Origin: Parapedobacter indicus
GTDB taxonomy: Bacteria; Bacteroidota; Bacteroidia; Sphingobacteriales; Sphingobacteriaceae
Assembly: GCF_900113765.1 (NCBI RefSeq)
Contig: NZ_FOQO01000013.1
Coordinates: 1-64,000 of the forward strand
DNA: 64,000 bases
Direction of reading: 5' to 3'
Shown one piece after another: positions 8,547 through 17,944 of the stretch (position 1 is its first letter; each line of letters starts with the position of its first letter). A program made the translations under genes and the position numbers. The notes under the pieces were generated by a model. It saw only the letters and a list, made by a program, of their open reading frames with translations, ran no database searches and was not told where the DNA came from.

Positions 8547-9410
8547 ATGGTGAACGAATTAAACCGAGTGGTTGCGTATATCGAAGATCACATAACCGAC
8601 GAGTTATCACTCGAGTCCATTGCCGAATATGCAGGGATTCGCGACTTTCACTTCCGAAAGATATTCTTTTACCTTTCCGGAGTTACGCTTAGTGAATACA
8701 TCAAAAACAGAAAACTGTCGGAAGCCAACAAAGATTTACTGGCCGGAGAACGGGTAACCGATGTTGCCTTCAAATACGGTTATCAATCGATGGACGGTTT
8801 TACCCGGGCATTCAAAAAGTGGAGCGGCGTTTTGCCGTCGGAAGTTATCAAAAAAAAGACTAGCAAAACATTTCCCAAACTCTCATTTATCATTACAGTA
8901 ACAGGAGGAACCACCATGGAATTTAGAATTGAAGACAAACCGGCATTTCACTTTGTCGGCGTAAGCAAACGCGTGCCTATGCAATTTGAAGGTGTCAATA
9001 ACGAAATTGTAAAACTTGCACGAAGCATTACAGAGGTGCAAAAGAGAGAAATGCATTCGCTCCAAAATATTGCACCCTATGAGATCGTCAATGTTTCGTA
9101 CGATGCCGATGCCAAGTTTTTGAAAGAAGAAGGTGACTTAACTCACTTGATCGGTGTATTAACCACCGAAAACCAAGTAAGCGAGCAACTCGATAAGGTA
9201 ACCGTTGCGGCCGGCTCTTGGGCCGTATTTCCAAACGAGGGACCATTTCCGGCTATCCTGCAGCAGACAATGGCTAGCATCTATGCGCAATGGCTTCCCT
9301 CCTCCGATTATAACGTGATTGATGCACCTTCTTTTTCCTTTACAAAAATGGATAGGCAGAAAGCGGACCATGCGTATAGCGAAGTGTGGATTCCTGTAAG
9401 AAAGAAGTGA
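8547..9410 (+). CDS. AraC-family regulator with GyrI-like effector domain
   Basis: A two-domain protein of 287 residues. Residues 1-105 hold the double helix-turn-helix of AraC/XylS regulators (LSLESIAEYAGIRDFHFRKIF, then VTDVAFKYGYQSMDGFTRAFKKWSG). Residues of about 120-287 are a GyrI-like/AraC-effector domain (FHFVGVSKRVPM... AGSWAVFPNEGPFP... AYSEVWIPV) of the kind that binds small hydrophobic ligands in Rob- or BmrR-like activators. It therefore probably controls efflux or stress genes. It stands alone between convergent and divergent genes. Confidence 0.88.
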   Translation: MVNELNRVVAYIEDHITDELSLESIAEYAGIRDFHFRKIFFYLSGVTLSEYIKNRKLSEANKDLLAGERVTDVAFKYGYQSMDGFTRAFKKWSGVLPSEVIKKKTSKTFPKLSFIITVTGGTTMEFRIEDKPAFHFVGVSKRVPMQFEGVNNEIVKLARSITEVQKREMHSLQNIAPYEIVNVSYDADAKFLKEEGDLTHLIGVLTTENQVSEQLDKVTVAAGSWAVFPNEGPFPAILQQTMASIYAQWLPSSDYNVIDAPSFSFTKMDRQKADHAYSEVWIPVRKK

Positions 9411-9422
9411 TGCATGCTTCCG

Positions 9423-9806
9423 CTATCGCTCCACTTGCAGCTGTTCAACAATCGGCAGGTCAGCAGGCGCCCAGTCGTATCGATTTAGTTCATTGACCGC
9501 TATCCATCGGGCGTCGGCATGTTCTTCGAGCAGCAATTCACCGCCTATCATCTTCGCGATAAAAGGGACCAAACGGATCCGAAAGGCTGGATAATCGTGT
9601 TCCACCGGTTGGAGCCGTTTTGTTACTTCTATATCCAAATGCAGCTCTTCCTTGATCTCACGCACGATGGTCCGTGTTTCATCTTCGCCCGGCTCCACCT
9701 TCCCTCCCGGAAACTCCCATTTTAGGGGCAGGTTCATCGTATTGCTACGTTGGCAGATTAATATTTTCTCGTTGTGGATGATAATTGCGCAAGTGACACG
9801 GAGCAT
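9423..9806 (-). CDS. Nudix hydrolase, MutT-like (8-oxo-dGTP diphosphatase type)
   Basis: A 127-residue protein of MutT size and architecture. The Nudix box spans residues 35-57 (GKVEPGE, then REIKEE), with the catalytic Glu residues present. The usual Gly near the end of the box is His (ELHL). Short MutT-like members clean the nucleotide pool of oxidised dGTP; the substrate here is inferred from size and box context. It is convergent with the AraC/GyrI-like gene. Confidence 0.87.
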   Translation of the reverse strand: MLRVTCAIIIHNEKILICQRSNTMNLPLKWEFPGGKVEPGEDETRTIVREIKEELHLDIEVTKRLQPVEHDYPAFRIRLVPFIAKMIGGELLLEEHADARWIAVNELNRYDWAPADLPIVEQLQVER

Positions 9807-9982
9807 GGAATGCGTTTATTTTGCTAAAGGTAATACTCGTTCTTAAATTTCCAAAAGCCGATCGATGAAAAAAGTTGCGTCTTGGAGGCAGCCGAGTAGA
9901 TCGCATATAAAAATAAACTTAGCATAGCGATCGATACCAAAAAATAATTAAAAAGATCAATAATTTATCTAAGTTTGATAGG

Positions 9983-10792
9983 ATGATTAACAAATACCTC
10001 TTCGCTCTTCTATTCATTGTGCTTCCCTATCTGGTGCCCGCCCAACAGCAGCGCTTGGGAAACATGGATGACTTTATCGCCAAACAGGTTGTTGATTATC
10101 AAATGCCCGGGCTGGCCATTGGCATCATCCACAATCACAAGGTGCTTTTTAAGAAAGGTTACGGAACCACAAGCCTACCCAATGGGAACCCCGTCGATAC
10201 CCAGACGGTCTTTCCGATTTCTTCCTGCACCAAAGCGTTCACCGCCATGGCACTCGCCATCCTTGTTGAAGAAAACAAACTCAACTGGGACGACAAGGTC
10301 ATCCAATACCTACCCGATTTTAAATTGAGCGATCCCTGGATTACCAAGGAACTAACGATCGTCGATTTATTAAGCCACCGGTCAGGCCTGGCTACCTTTG
10401 ATGGCGACCTGTTGTGGTATGGCACTTCCTACACCCGGAAAGAGATCGCCGAAAAGATCAGGCATGCACCGATCAGAAATGATTTCCGAACCGAAATGGG
10501 CTATCAAAATGTGATGTACCTCGTGGCCGGGCTGGTGGTCGAAGCCATCAGTGGTAAAACCTGGGAATCGTTTGTCAATGAAAAAATCTTTGTACCGCTG
10601 AGCATGCGCTACCTCTACGCAAGCGGCCGAGATACCTTAATCGTTATATTCAACGACCCTTTTGTTCCTCCGGGAGCAGTTATTTTTGAACGTGGCACCG
10701 ATAAGAAAGTAAAAAGTTTTAAGCTGAATATCGATTCCCAAGACTTCCTCTTTGGCGATTTGGATTTCAGGAGCGTATTTTCGCCTTTATAA
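9983..10792 (+). pseudogene. serine beta-lactamase-like protein with internal in-frame deletion
   Basis: Signal peptide (residues 1-20), then the N-terminal half of a class C beta-lactamase/penicillin-binding-type serine hydrolase with S81-x-x-K84 and Y174-x-N176. After FVPLSMR (residue 209) the sequence jumps directly to YLYASGRDTLIVIF, whose continuation to SFKLNIDSQDFLFGDLDF matches the end of the DUF3471 domain that closes full-length relatives of about 500 residues. The catalytic third motif (K/H-x-G) and roughly half the protein are missing, yet the frame stays open. It is therefore probably inactive: an in-frame deletion derivative with the junction near 10610. The malY-type gene starts 9 nt after its stop. 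Confidence 0.75.
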
Positions 10793-10800
10793 AAAAGCCC

Positions 10801-11952
10801 ATGGATTATCACTTTGACCAACCTGTTGATCGCAAGCATACAGATTGCATAAAATGGGACGCTACCGGACCGGATGTGCTTCCCATGTGGATTGCCGACA
10901 TGGATTTCAAAGCTGCTCCTGTCATCCAGCAAGCACTGGAGGACCGCGTGGCGCATGGAATCTTCGGATACACCCAAACGCCTCAGCGGTTCTACGATGC
11001 CATCCTCGGCTGGTGGAAAAAGCGGCATGGGTTTGCCGTGCATCCGGATTGGCTGATTCCGGTCACCGGAGTTATCCCGGCCCTGTCCGCCCTGATCCGT
11101 GCGCTGACCGCCCCTGGTGACAAAATCCTGCTACAGCCGCCCGTATACAACCACTTCTTTGCCAGCATTGCCCACTGCGACCGGCAGGCCGTCCAAAATA
11201 ATCTACGGCTGTATAACGGTGTATACCATCTTGATTATGATGATTTGGAGAACAAAGCCGCTGATCCCGCGGTGAAGCTTCTGCTGCTTAGCAACCCACA
11301 TAACCCCGTAGGCCGTGTCTGGACAGCAGAAGAGTTGCTGCGCATCGGTGAAATATGCCTACGGCACCATGTCGTGGTCGTTTCCGACGAGATCCACTCG
11401 GACCTGGTTTACGACCCGCACCGGCATACCCCCTTCGCATCCCTAGGCCATGACTATGCGTTGCAATCCATCACGGTCAGCTCTCCTTCCAAAACCTTCA
11501 ACATCGCCGGACTGCAGGCAGCCTATTTATTTTCTGAAAATGACGTATTCAGAAAGCACGTGCGTCACATCCTGGAGATGCAGGAGATGGCCCTCTTAAA
11601 TCCCTTCGCTATCGAAGCGCTTATTGCCGCCTACGAACATGGCGAAGATTGGCTGGAATCGCTGAAAACCTACCTCGCTGCCAACTTTACGTATTTAACG
11701 GATTTCTGTCGGACCCACCTGCCACAGGTCGATGTAATCCCACTGCAAGCCACCTACCTCGTCTGGTTGGACGGCCGTTCGGTTATTCCATCCGCCGCGG
11801 ATTTTACCGACAGGCTGCTGCACGAACAACAGTTATGGCTAAGCCCCGGCACACTCTATGGCGACGCCGGCGAAGGGTTCTTACGCGTCAATATTGCCTG
11901 TCCGCGGATACTACTGGAAGAAGGATTGACGCGGCTGGTTAAGGCGTTTTGA
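10801..11952 (+). CDS. patB: MalY/PatB-type PLP-dependent C-S lyase
   Basis: A fold-type I PLP enzyme of 383 residues that cleaves the C-S bond of cystathionine or other Cys conjugates to release a thiol, pyruvate and ammonia. The PLP lysine is K231 (SSPSKTFNIAGL), the ring Asp is D196 (VVSDEIHSD), and the substrate-binding NPHNPVGRVW is at about residues 165-174. The N-terminus MDYHFDQPVDRKHTDCIKWD is characteristic of the MalY/PatB subgroup rather than ordinary aminotransferases. It follows the truncated beta-lactamase gene at 9 nt and probably shares its transcript. Confidence 0.88.
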   Translation: MDYHFDQPVDRKHTDCIKWDATGPDVLPMWIADMDFKAAPVIQQALEDRVAHGIFGYTQTPQRFYDAILGWWKKRHGFAVHPDWLIPVTGVIPALSALIRALTAPGDKILLQPPVYNHFFASIAHCDRQAVQNNLRLYNGVYHLDYDDLENKAADPAVKLLLLSNPHNPVGRVWTAEELLRIGEICLRHHVVVVSDEIHSDLVYDPHRHTPFASLGHDYALQSITVSSPSKTFNIAGLQAAYLFSENDVFRKHVRHILEMQEMALLNPFAIEALIAAYEHGEDWLESLKTYLAANFTYLTDFCRTHLPQVDVIPLQATYLVWLDGRSVIPSAADFTDRLLHEQQLWLSPGTLYGDAGEGFLRVNIACPRILLEEGLTRLVKAF

Positions 11953-12024
11953 CTACAACACTACTCAGCGATATGCTGCGGTCCCTCACCGGACAGAACA
12001 CCCAGCAGCGAAGACAGGATAACC

Positions 12025-12240
12025 TTATTCTTCTACATTGTCCCGTTGCCGCATGACTATCGATACTACACCGATCAGGGTAACGAGGACCACGCCGACC
12101 GTAATCGCATATAGCCGGTGATCATCGCTGAACTCCGGAAGCCGACCGGCTTTTTTCAATCCCTCCAACACCGCAAAGCACAGCATCGTTGCAATCATCA
12201 GTATGGCCAGGTATAATTTGGGCTTATTAATTTCATTCAT
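12025..12240 (-). CDS. small two-helix membrane protein, 71 aa
   Basis: Two hydrophobic segments (about residues 8-27 and 45-62) separated by a charged loop (KKAGRLPEFSDDHR), with a charged C-terminus, so it is an inner-membrane protein. No family is recognised. It lies alone, convergent with the patB-type gene and divergent from the sigma factor gene. Confidence 0.6.
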   Translation of the reverse strand: MNEINKPKLYLAILMIATMLCFAVLEGLKKAGRLPEFSDDHRLYAITVGVVLVTLIGVVSIVMRQRDNVEE

Positions 12241-12374
12241 CTTATCTGTAAAGATAAATGCTTAACCACATATTCGCAAGTTTTAGGTTCTCAATAAAAT
12301 TTTGGATATTTACAACAGGTTATTGTAGCCAATAAGCTTAACTAAGAAAAGACCTCCTATTAACAAAGACTTAA

Positions 12375-12406
12375 TTTGACACGCGCGGCCAATTGGAGTA
12401 CCTTTG
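12375..12406 (+). promoter_or_regulatory. promoter of the locus 1 sigma factor gene
   Basis: TTTG (12375-12378), 20 nt, then TACCTTTG (12399-12406), the same -7 octamer as the rRNA promoters. It lies about 18 nt before the ATG at 12424 and excludes the TTG at 12376 as the start. Confidence 0.7.
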
Positions 12407-12423
12407 GGCCATTCAACGTACGG

Positions 12424-12996
12424 ATGATGTGTAATCGGCTTTCAACTATCATTGCTAATTTTCAAGCAGGAGACCCCGCCGCCTTGGAAATTTACTTTAA
12501 TATGTATAAAAGACCCCTTCACTATTTTGCCAAATCATTTCTCAAACATCACGCACCGGAAGCAGAAGAGATCGTGCTGGATAGTTTTGTGAAATTGTGG
12601 CAGCAACGGGCAAATTTCAACGATGAAGAAAAAATCAAAGCCTTTTTATATATCGTCACCAAAAACGCCTGCCTTTCCTTTCTAAATTCCGCCTATGCGC
12701 GACAGCATTTTGAAACCGAGCTTCCAGACGATTTGCTCGCCGAAGATCCCGAAGGCCATGCGAAACAGATAAAAGCAGAATTGTTTGAAATGATTGCACA
12801 GGAAGTCCGGAAACTACCTGAAACCCAACAAAAAGTGATTCAGCTGAGTCACTATGAAAACAAAAGCCATTCCGAAATATCAGAAGCCCTGCAGATGTCC
12901 AAAAATACGGTTTATGTCAATTATTCCCGGGCTATCTCTACATTAAAGAAAGCATTCAAAAGCCAAAAAGATTGGCTATTTACTTTTTTCATGTAA
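12424..12996 (+). CDS. ECF RNA polymerase sigma-70 factor (locus 1)
   Basis: A 190-residue Bacteroidota-type ECF sigma factor. Region 2 is seen in FNMYKRPLHYFAKSFLKHH and EEIVLDSFVKLWQQR. Region 4 (LPETQQKVIQLSHYENKSHSEISEALQMSKNTVYVNYSRAI) supplies the -35-binding helix-turn-helix. It is followed at 41 bp by its anti-sigma gene and then susC/susD, so it should switch on this uptake locus when the SusC signalling domain reports substrate. The ATG at 12424 is preferred because a promoter lies directly upstream. Confidence 0.9.
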   Translation: MMCNRLSTIIANFQAGDPAALEIYFNMYKRPLHYFAKSFLKHHAPEAEEIVLDSFVKLWQQRANFNDEEKIKAFLYIVTKNACLSFLNSAYARQHFETELPDDLLAEDPEGHAKQIKAELFEMIAQEVRKLPETQQKVIQLSHYENKSHSEISEALQMSKNTVYVNYSRAISTLKKAFKSQKDWLFTFFM

Positions 12997-13037
12997 GGTT
13001 TTCTACCCTATTTAGTTTCTATAGATAACTAGATAGG

Positions 13038-14177
13038 ATGAACCAAACAGCGCACATAGTAACCCTTCTCAATAAATATCGCCAAAACGATATTTCCGCT
13101 CACGAACTGCAGGAACTGCAACAATGGGCGGCCCTTCATCCCACATACCGTAAACTGCTGGAAGATTTTTCTCCCGATCGCCCCATCCCCTCCAGGCCAG
13201 AGTGGGCAGATTACATGGCGTCCGGCCGTTCAATGTCGTTCCCCGATCTCCTGGATCGGATAGCTTCTCAAAAAAGCAAGACCCTTAAGCGGCGCATTGC
13301 CTGGCTCTCTGCCGCTGCCTCAATCGTAGTTATCGGGTTCTGCAGCCTTTACTTTTCTAACAAGTATACTGCTTCCTACAATGAGCCGGTTGCCGAAGTC
13401 GTACCCGGCTCAAAGAAGGCAATTCTGCTAGCCGATAATGGACGTAAGCAAGAAATTGCGGACGACCGTGGTTTGCTTGTGACCGATCAAGGTATGTTTT
13501 ATTCCGATGGACAGGCCGTGGCCGAAAACATCCTTTTGGAAACGCAGCACCTTAACCTCGTTGTACCCAAAGGCGGTGAGTATCAAATTACACTATCCGA
13601 TGGTACCCGGGTCTGGCTGAATTCCAATTCAACATTGAAATTTCCTCCTGAATTCGCAACAAACCAGCGCACGGTCGAAATTAGCGGCGAGGCCTTTTTT
13701 GAAGTGGCACGTGACGCCAAAAGGCCTTTCATCGTACAGAGTAATTATCAGGAAATAACCGTATTAGGCACTGCATTTAACGTTAAAGCCTATTCCGATG
13801 ATGAGCTGAATACCACGACACTCGTTGAAGGTTCGGTACAGGTGCGCGACAGAACAGGTAACGACCGTTTTAAGTTACAGCCCGGTCAAGCCGCCATTGC
13901 CGGCAAAGAAAATCAGCTGAAAATCGAATCGGGTGATGTGCAACAGGCAACTTCTTGGAAACAAGGCGAATTCAATTTTAACCGTACACCGTTTGAAGAA
14001 GTAGCCAAACAAATAGCGCGGTGGTACGATCTGGAGGTTGAATACAGAAACAAAATTCCCCAAGAATACTTCACCGGTCAATTGAGCCGTTCGGTAGATT
14101 TCGAAATCGTAGCCGAATTTCTAAAAGTATCGGGCGTAAATCTGGAATTGGTGTCCAATAAATTAATAATCCATTAA
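13038..14177 (+). CDS. FecR-family anti-sigma factor (locus 1)
   Basis: An inner-membrane anti-sigma factor. The N-terminal cytoplasmic domain (residues 1-90) would hold the sigma factor. One membrane helix follows (about residues 93-111, AWLSAAASIVVIGFCSLYF). The periplasmic FecR domain has LVVPKGGEYQITLSDGTRVWLNSNS, VEISGEAFFEVA and TAFNVKAY, and the C-terminal DUF4974 domain has the WKQGEFNFNRTPFEEVAKQIARWYD signature. It senses the STN domain of the downstream SusC protein across the periplasm. Confidence 0.93.
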   Translation: MNQTAHIVTLLNKYRQNDISAHELQELQQWAALHPTYRKLLEDFSPDRPIPSRPEWADYMASGRSMSFPDLLDRIASQKSKTLKRRIAWLSAAASIVVIGFCSLYFSNKYTASYNEPVAEVVPGSKKAILLADNGRKQEIADDRGLLVTDQGMFYSDGQAVAENILLETQHLNLVVPKGGEYQITLSDGTRVWLNSNSTLKFPPEFATNQRTVEISGEAFFEVARDAKRPFIVQSNYQEITVLGTAFNVKAYSDDELNTTTLVEGSVQVRDRTGNDRFKLQPGQAAIAGKENQLKIESGDVQQATSWKQGEFNFNRTPFEEVAKQIARWYDLEVEYRNKIPQEYFTGQLSRSVDFEIVAEFLKVSGVNLELVSNKLIIH

Positions 14178-14229
14178 AATCTAAATGAAAACGATGAGCA
14201 ACATACATTAGGAACGACATAGGTAAAAT

Positions 14230-14260
14230 TATGGAGAAGTGTTCGTACCACTCCCCCATA
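14230..14260 (+). promoter_or_regulatory. hairpin in the fecR-susC gap (locus 1)
   Basis: An imperfect 12-bp stem (14230-14241 with 14249-14260, two A-C mismatches) with a 7-nt loop. The core GAGAAGTG-N7-CACTCCCCCAT recurs, with the same spacing, in the fecR-susC gap of locus 3. No T-run follows, so it is not an ordinary terminator; an RNA processing, stability or attenuation element is more likely. Confidence 0.55.
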
Positions 14261-14403
14261 AAAATGTCCAGATCAGATCTGTTAAACTAGGAACTAATTA
14301 ACAAATTGATTTATCAGAACACTGCAAACTTAGGGAAACTAAAAAGGATATACAATTTTTTAGCGCTAAGTACCGGGAGTAGGGTTCTATTTCCAAATTC
14401 ATT

Positions 14404-17400
14404 ATGCAAAACCAGTTGACTTCTTTAAAAGCAAAGAAGAACTACCTGTCATTGAAGCAAATAACCCTGAGGATGAAGATACTCTCCTTTTTATTATTTG
14501 TGTGCGCGCTTCACATAAGTGCAAAGAGTCTGTCGCAAACCGTAACGATCCATACCACTGACAAAGAGATTGCCGCTATTCTTCAGGTCGTCAAAAATCA
14601 GACGGGCTATAATTTTTTGTATAACAGCAAACTACTGGAAGAATTATCGCCGGTAACTATTTCGGTCCGCAACATGCCACTATCCGACTTTCTCGACCTG
14701 CTGTTGGCAGATAAAAACCTGACCTATACGCTTTCAGGAAAAAACATATTGATTTCCCAAGATCGGACAAAGCGGAGTAGCCGGATCGAAAAGGCAGAAA
14801 GCTTTCCGTCCGAAAAGCCTCAGCAGTCCGTTACAGGTCAGGTAAAAGATTCGTTGGGGAATGCATTGGCAGGCGTCAGTATTTCGGTAAAAAATTCCGC
14901 GCTCGAGACCATCACAGATGAGCACGGACGGTTTAACATACAGGTATCACCGGAAGATGTGCTGCTATTCAAGTATGTGGGTTATGCGACGAAGCAAGTC
15001 CCCGTCGGAAACCAACGAACCCTCAACATCCTGCTCCAGCAGACGGTGAGCGATATCGACGAAGTGATTGTCACTGCGTTGGGCATCAAACGAGAAGAAA
15101 AAGCGTTGGGCTATGCCCAGCAGACACTCAATTCCGAGCAGCTATCATCCGCTGTATCCAGCAATTGGTCGGAAGGACTTAAAGGTAAAGTAGCGGGGTT
15201 GAACATTATTTCGGGAGGTACCGGCCCCATCAACTCCCAGAGTATTCAGCTGCGCGGCGCCACATCCCTTGATCCCGGAAGCAATTATGCGCTCATTGTC
15301 ATCGATGGTGTGCCCATGGATCAAGAAACCACCGCATACGGTAATAATGTCGGCGCCGCCTACGGCACCGAAGCTCCCGTAGATTATGGCAATGCCGTAT
15401 CCGAATTGCGCCAGGAAGACATCCAAAGCGTGACGGTATTAAAAGGCCCTTCCGCAGCCGCACTCTATGGTTCCCGGGCTGCAAACGGAGCCCTGATCAT
15501 TACAACCAAATCGGGACAGAAAAACCAAAAGCTAGGTGTTACACTCTATTCGACCACCCTGCTGGATAATATTATAAACTGGCCCAACTATCAATATGAA
15601 TACGGTGCCGGCGGCACAAGTCGCAAAGATGCCAACGGCAACCCGTACTATTCCTTCGGCGACTCGGAAGACGGGCCAAGCACCAATACCCCAGAGGCCT
15701 ACGGCCCTAAGTTCGAAGGCCAATATTATTATCAGTACGATCCGGTTACGCAGGCACAGGGAGCCGAACGAACTTTATGGCGACCTTACAAAAACAACAT
15801 GAAAGATTTCTTCCGGTTGGGGTCCACCTTTGAAAATGCCGTGTCATTCCAGGGCGGCGACGATAACGGGTCAATGCGATTGAATATCGCCCATACCGAT
15901 AACAACTACATTGCACCCAATACCGGATTCAAGAAGAATACCATTTCCTTCAATGGCAACTACCAGGTAACGCAACGTGTCAAACTAACCACATCGCTCA
16001 ATTACAATAGCCGGACGAGTGAAAATCTACCGGCATTTGGAATCAGCAACGGTTCGTTGGGTTATTTCATGATGTTCCTTATGCCCAGCGTAGACATCAA
16101 TTGGTACAAGCCCATTTGGCAGCACGGAAAGGAAAACCTGGAGCAGCTGAATCCCTTTTCAGCATGGTCCAGCAATCCCTATTTCCTGATGCATGTAGAT
16201 AAAAATCCGTTGACGAGCAACCAACTTGTGGGCAACGTAAAAACAGATATCAAGATCTCAGAAAATTGGGATGTCATGGGACGGTTATCCTTGAATTCGT
16301 TGACTCAGTTGCGGGAGACCGAGCGTGGCTATTCCTCCAAGAAACATCCCCGCGGCTACTATGGCCGCCAGGATGTGGCCAGCCAGGAAATCAACATGGA
16401 TTTCCTGACCAGCTATAAAAACACCATCGGAGACGACGTCCATTACAACGTGATGGCCGGCGGGAGCCGGATGTCATATGATCATCGCAACGTCATGTCG
16501 TCGGTGGATGCCCTCATCGTTCCTTCCGTCTACAGTTTAGCCAATGGCGTCAACAATCCGCTGGTAACTACGAACGACGTGAGGCGGCAGATCAATAGTC
16601 TGTACGGCATGGCATCCTTCTCCTGGCGCGATCGGATTTTTCTGGACCTGACCGGTCGTAACGACTGGTCGAGCACCTTGCCGGCCAACAGCAATTCCTA
16701 CTTCTACCCATCGGCCACCTCAAGCTTCATCCTGTCTGATTTGTTTCAGCTCCCACAGCAGATAAGCTATCTCAAGTACCGTGCCTCCTACGCACGGGTA
16801 GGAAGCGATGCTGATCCCTATCAGACGAGTAAGTATTACAGCCAAAGCGGCTTTCCGAGTTCGGCGGAGGTACCCGGCACCATGCACAACACCAACCTGA
16901 AACCCGAAATCACATCAAGTTGGGAAACCGGGATCGACCTGAAGCTGTTTAGTAGCCGCTTAGGTATCGATGCGACCTACTATTCATCCAGCACGGAAAA
17001 CCAAATCCTGGCCCTGCCCGCAGATATTGTGGCCGGTTACAGCAGGCGGGTTATCAACGCAGGTGAAGTCCGCAACAAGGGGGTCGAACTAATAGTAACC
17101 GGTACGCCCGTTAAAAGCCAAGACTGGGAATGGACAGTGATCGGCAACTGGGCAACCAACGACAACGAAATCATGGCACTGACCGACAACCTTGAGCAGC
17201 AAACACTGACCACGGTTTGGCAAGGCCATCTCATTGCCACGGTGGGCGGAAGCACGTCAGACCTCTGGGGCACGAAATTCGTTCGCGATCCAGACGGCAA
17301 TATTGTTTTTGCAAACGGTGTACCCACACGCGGAAGTGTCCCCGAGTACATCGGCAACACGGCTCCGGAATGGAAAGCGGGGTTAACCAGTACGTTGAAG

Positions 17401-17895
17401 TATAAAAATGTACGCCTAAGCTTTACGCTGGATGGGCAGTATGGCGGCCTCATCTTTTCGGGCACTTACAACCGAGCGTCCTGGGCAGGCACGCTGCCCA
17501 ATACCATCCCCGGGCGGGATGAAGGATTCATCATTGGCAATGGAGTGGTAAAAAATGCAGATGGATCTTACGCCCCCAATACCGTCCAGGCGGATCCGCA
17601 GGCTTATTACGGGCAGGTTCACCAAACCACGGAAGCAGGTGTGTTTGCGTCCGACTTCATCAAGGTCCGCGAAGTATCGCTCAGCTATCAGATTCCCAAG
17701 CGGCACCTTCAACGGTTTCGTATCGATGGCCTCTCCCTCAGCCTGTTCGGCAGAAATTTAGCGGTGTTCGATAAGTTCCCGATGTTTGACCCCGAAGCAG
17801 GCACCATGAATGGCACGGTGTTTATTCCCGGCTTGGAAATCACGCCCATGCCCTACACCGCCATCTATGGCTGCAATTTGAAAATAGATTTTTAA
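14404..17895 (+). CDS. SusC/RagA TonB-linked outer-membrane transporter (locus 1)
   Basis: A 1163-residue outer-membrane transporter. A hydrophobic export signal (MKILSFLLFVCALHISAKSLS) lies after about 20 extra N-terminal residues, so the Met at about residue 24 may be the true start. Next come an STN signalling domain (IAAILQVVKNQTGYNFLYNSKLL), a carboxypeptidase-regulatory-like domain (VTGQVKDSLGNALAGVSISVKN), the plug (LKGPSAAALYGSRAANGALIITTKSG) and a beta-barrel ending in LKIDF. The linker reads VTALGIKREEKALGYA instead of the common VVIGYG, which is typical of the subgroup paired with SusD-like_2 proteins. The STN domain links it to the upstream sigma/anti-sigma pair. Confidence 0.94.
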   Translation: MQNQLTSLKAKKNYLSLKQITLRMKILSFLLFVCALHISAKSLSQTVTIHTTDKEIAAILQVVKNQTGYNFLYNSKLLEELSPVTISVRNMPLSDFLDLLLADKNLTYTLSGKNILISQDRTKRSSRIEKAESFPSEKPQQSVTGQVKDSLGNALAGVSISVKNSALETITDEHGRFNIQVSPEDVLLFKYVGYATKQVPVGNQRTLNILLQQTVSDIDEVIVTALGIKREEKALGYAQQTLNSEQLSSAVSSNWSEGLKGKVAGLNIISGGTGPINSQSIQLRGATSLDPGSNYALIVIDGVPMDQETTAYGNNVGAAYGTEAPVDYGNAVSELRQEDIQSVTVLKGPSAAALYGSRAANGALIITTKSGQKNQKLGVTLYSTTLLDNIINWPNYQYEYGAGGTSRKDANGNPYYSFGDSEDGPSTNTPEAYGPKFEGQYYYQYDPVTQAQGAERTLWRPYKNNMKDFFRLGSTFENAVSFQGGDDNGSMRLNIAHTDNNYIAPNTGFKKNTISFNGNYQVTQRVKLTTSLNYNSRTSENLPAFGISNGSLGYFMMFLMPSVDINWYKPIWQHGKENLEQLNPFSAWSSNPYFLMHVDKNPLTSNQLVGNVKTDIKISENWDVMGRLSLNSLTQLRETERGYSSKKHPRGYYGRQDVASQEINMDFLTSYKNTIGDDVHYNVMAGGSRMSYDHRNVMSSVDALIVPSVYSLANGVNNPLVTTNDVRRQINSLYGMASFSWRDRIFLDLTGRNDWSSTLPANSNSYFYPSATSSFILSDLFQLPQQISYLKYRASYARVGSDADPYQTSKYYSQSGFPSSAEVPGTMHNTNLKPEITSSWETGIDLKLFSSRLGIDATYYSSSTENQILALPADIVAGYSRRVINAGEVRNKGVELIVTGTPVKSQDWEWTVIGNWATNDNEIMALTDNLEQQTLTTVWQGHLIATVGGSTSDLWGTKFVRDPDGNIVFANGVPTRGSVPEYIGNTAPEWKAGLTSTLKYKNVRLSFTLDGQYGGLIFSGTYNRASWAGTLPNTIPGRDEGFIIGNGVVKNADGSYAPNTVQADPQAYYGQVHQTTEAGVFASDFIKVREVSLSYQIPKRHLQRFRIDGLSLSLFGRNLAVFDKFPMFDPEAGTMNGTVFIPGLEITPMPYTAIYGCNLKIDF

Positions 17896-17944
17896 CACGA
17901 TGCACGGTAAGCACCATGCAGCAATCACTATAAATTCTCCACGA

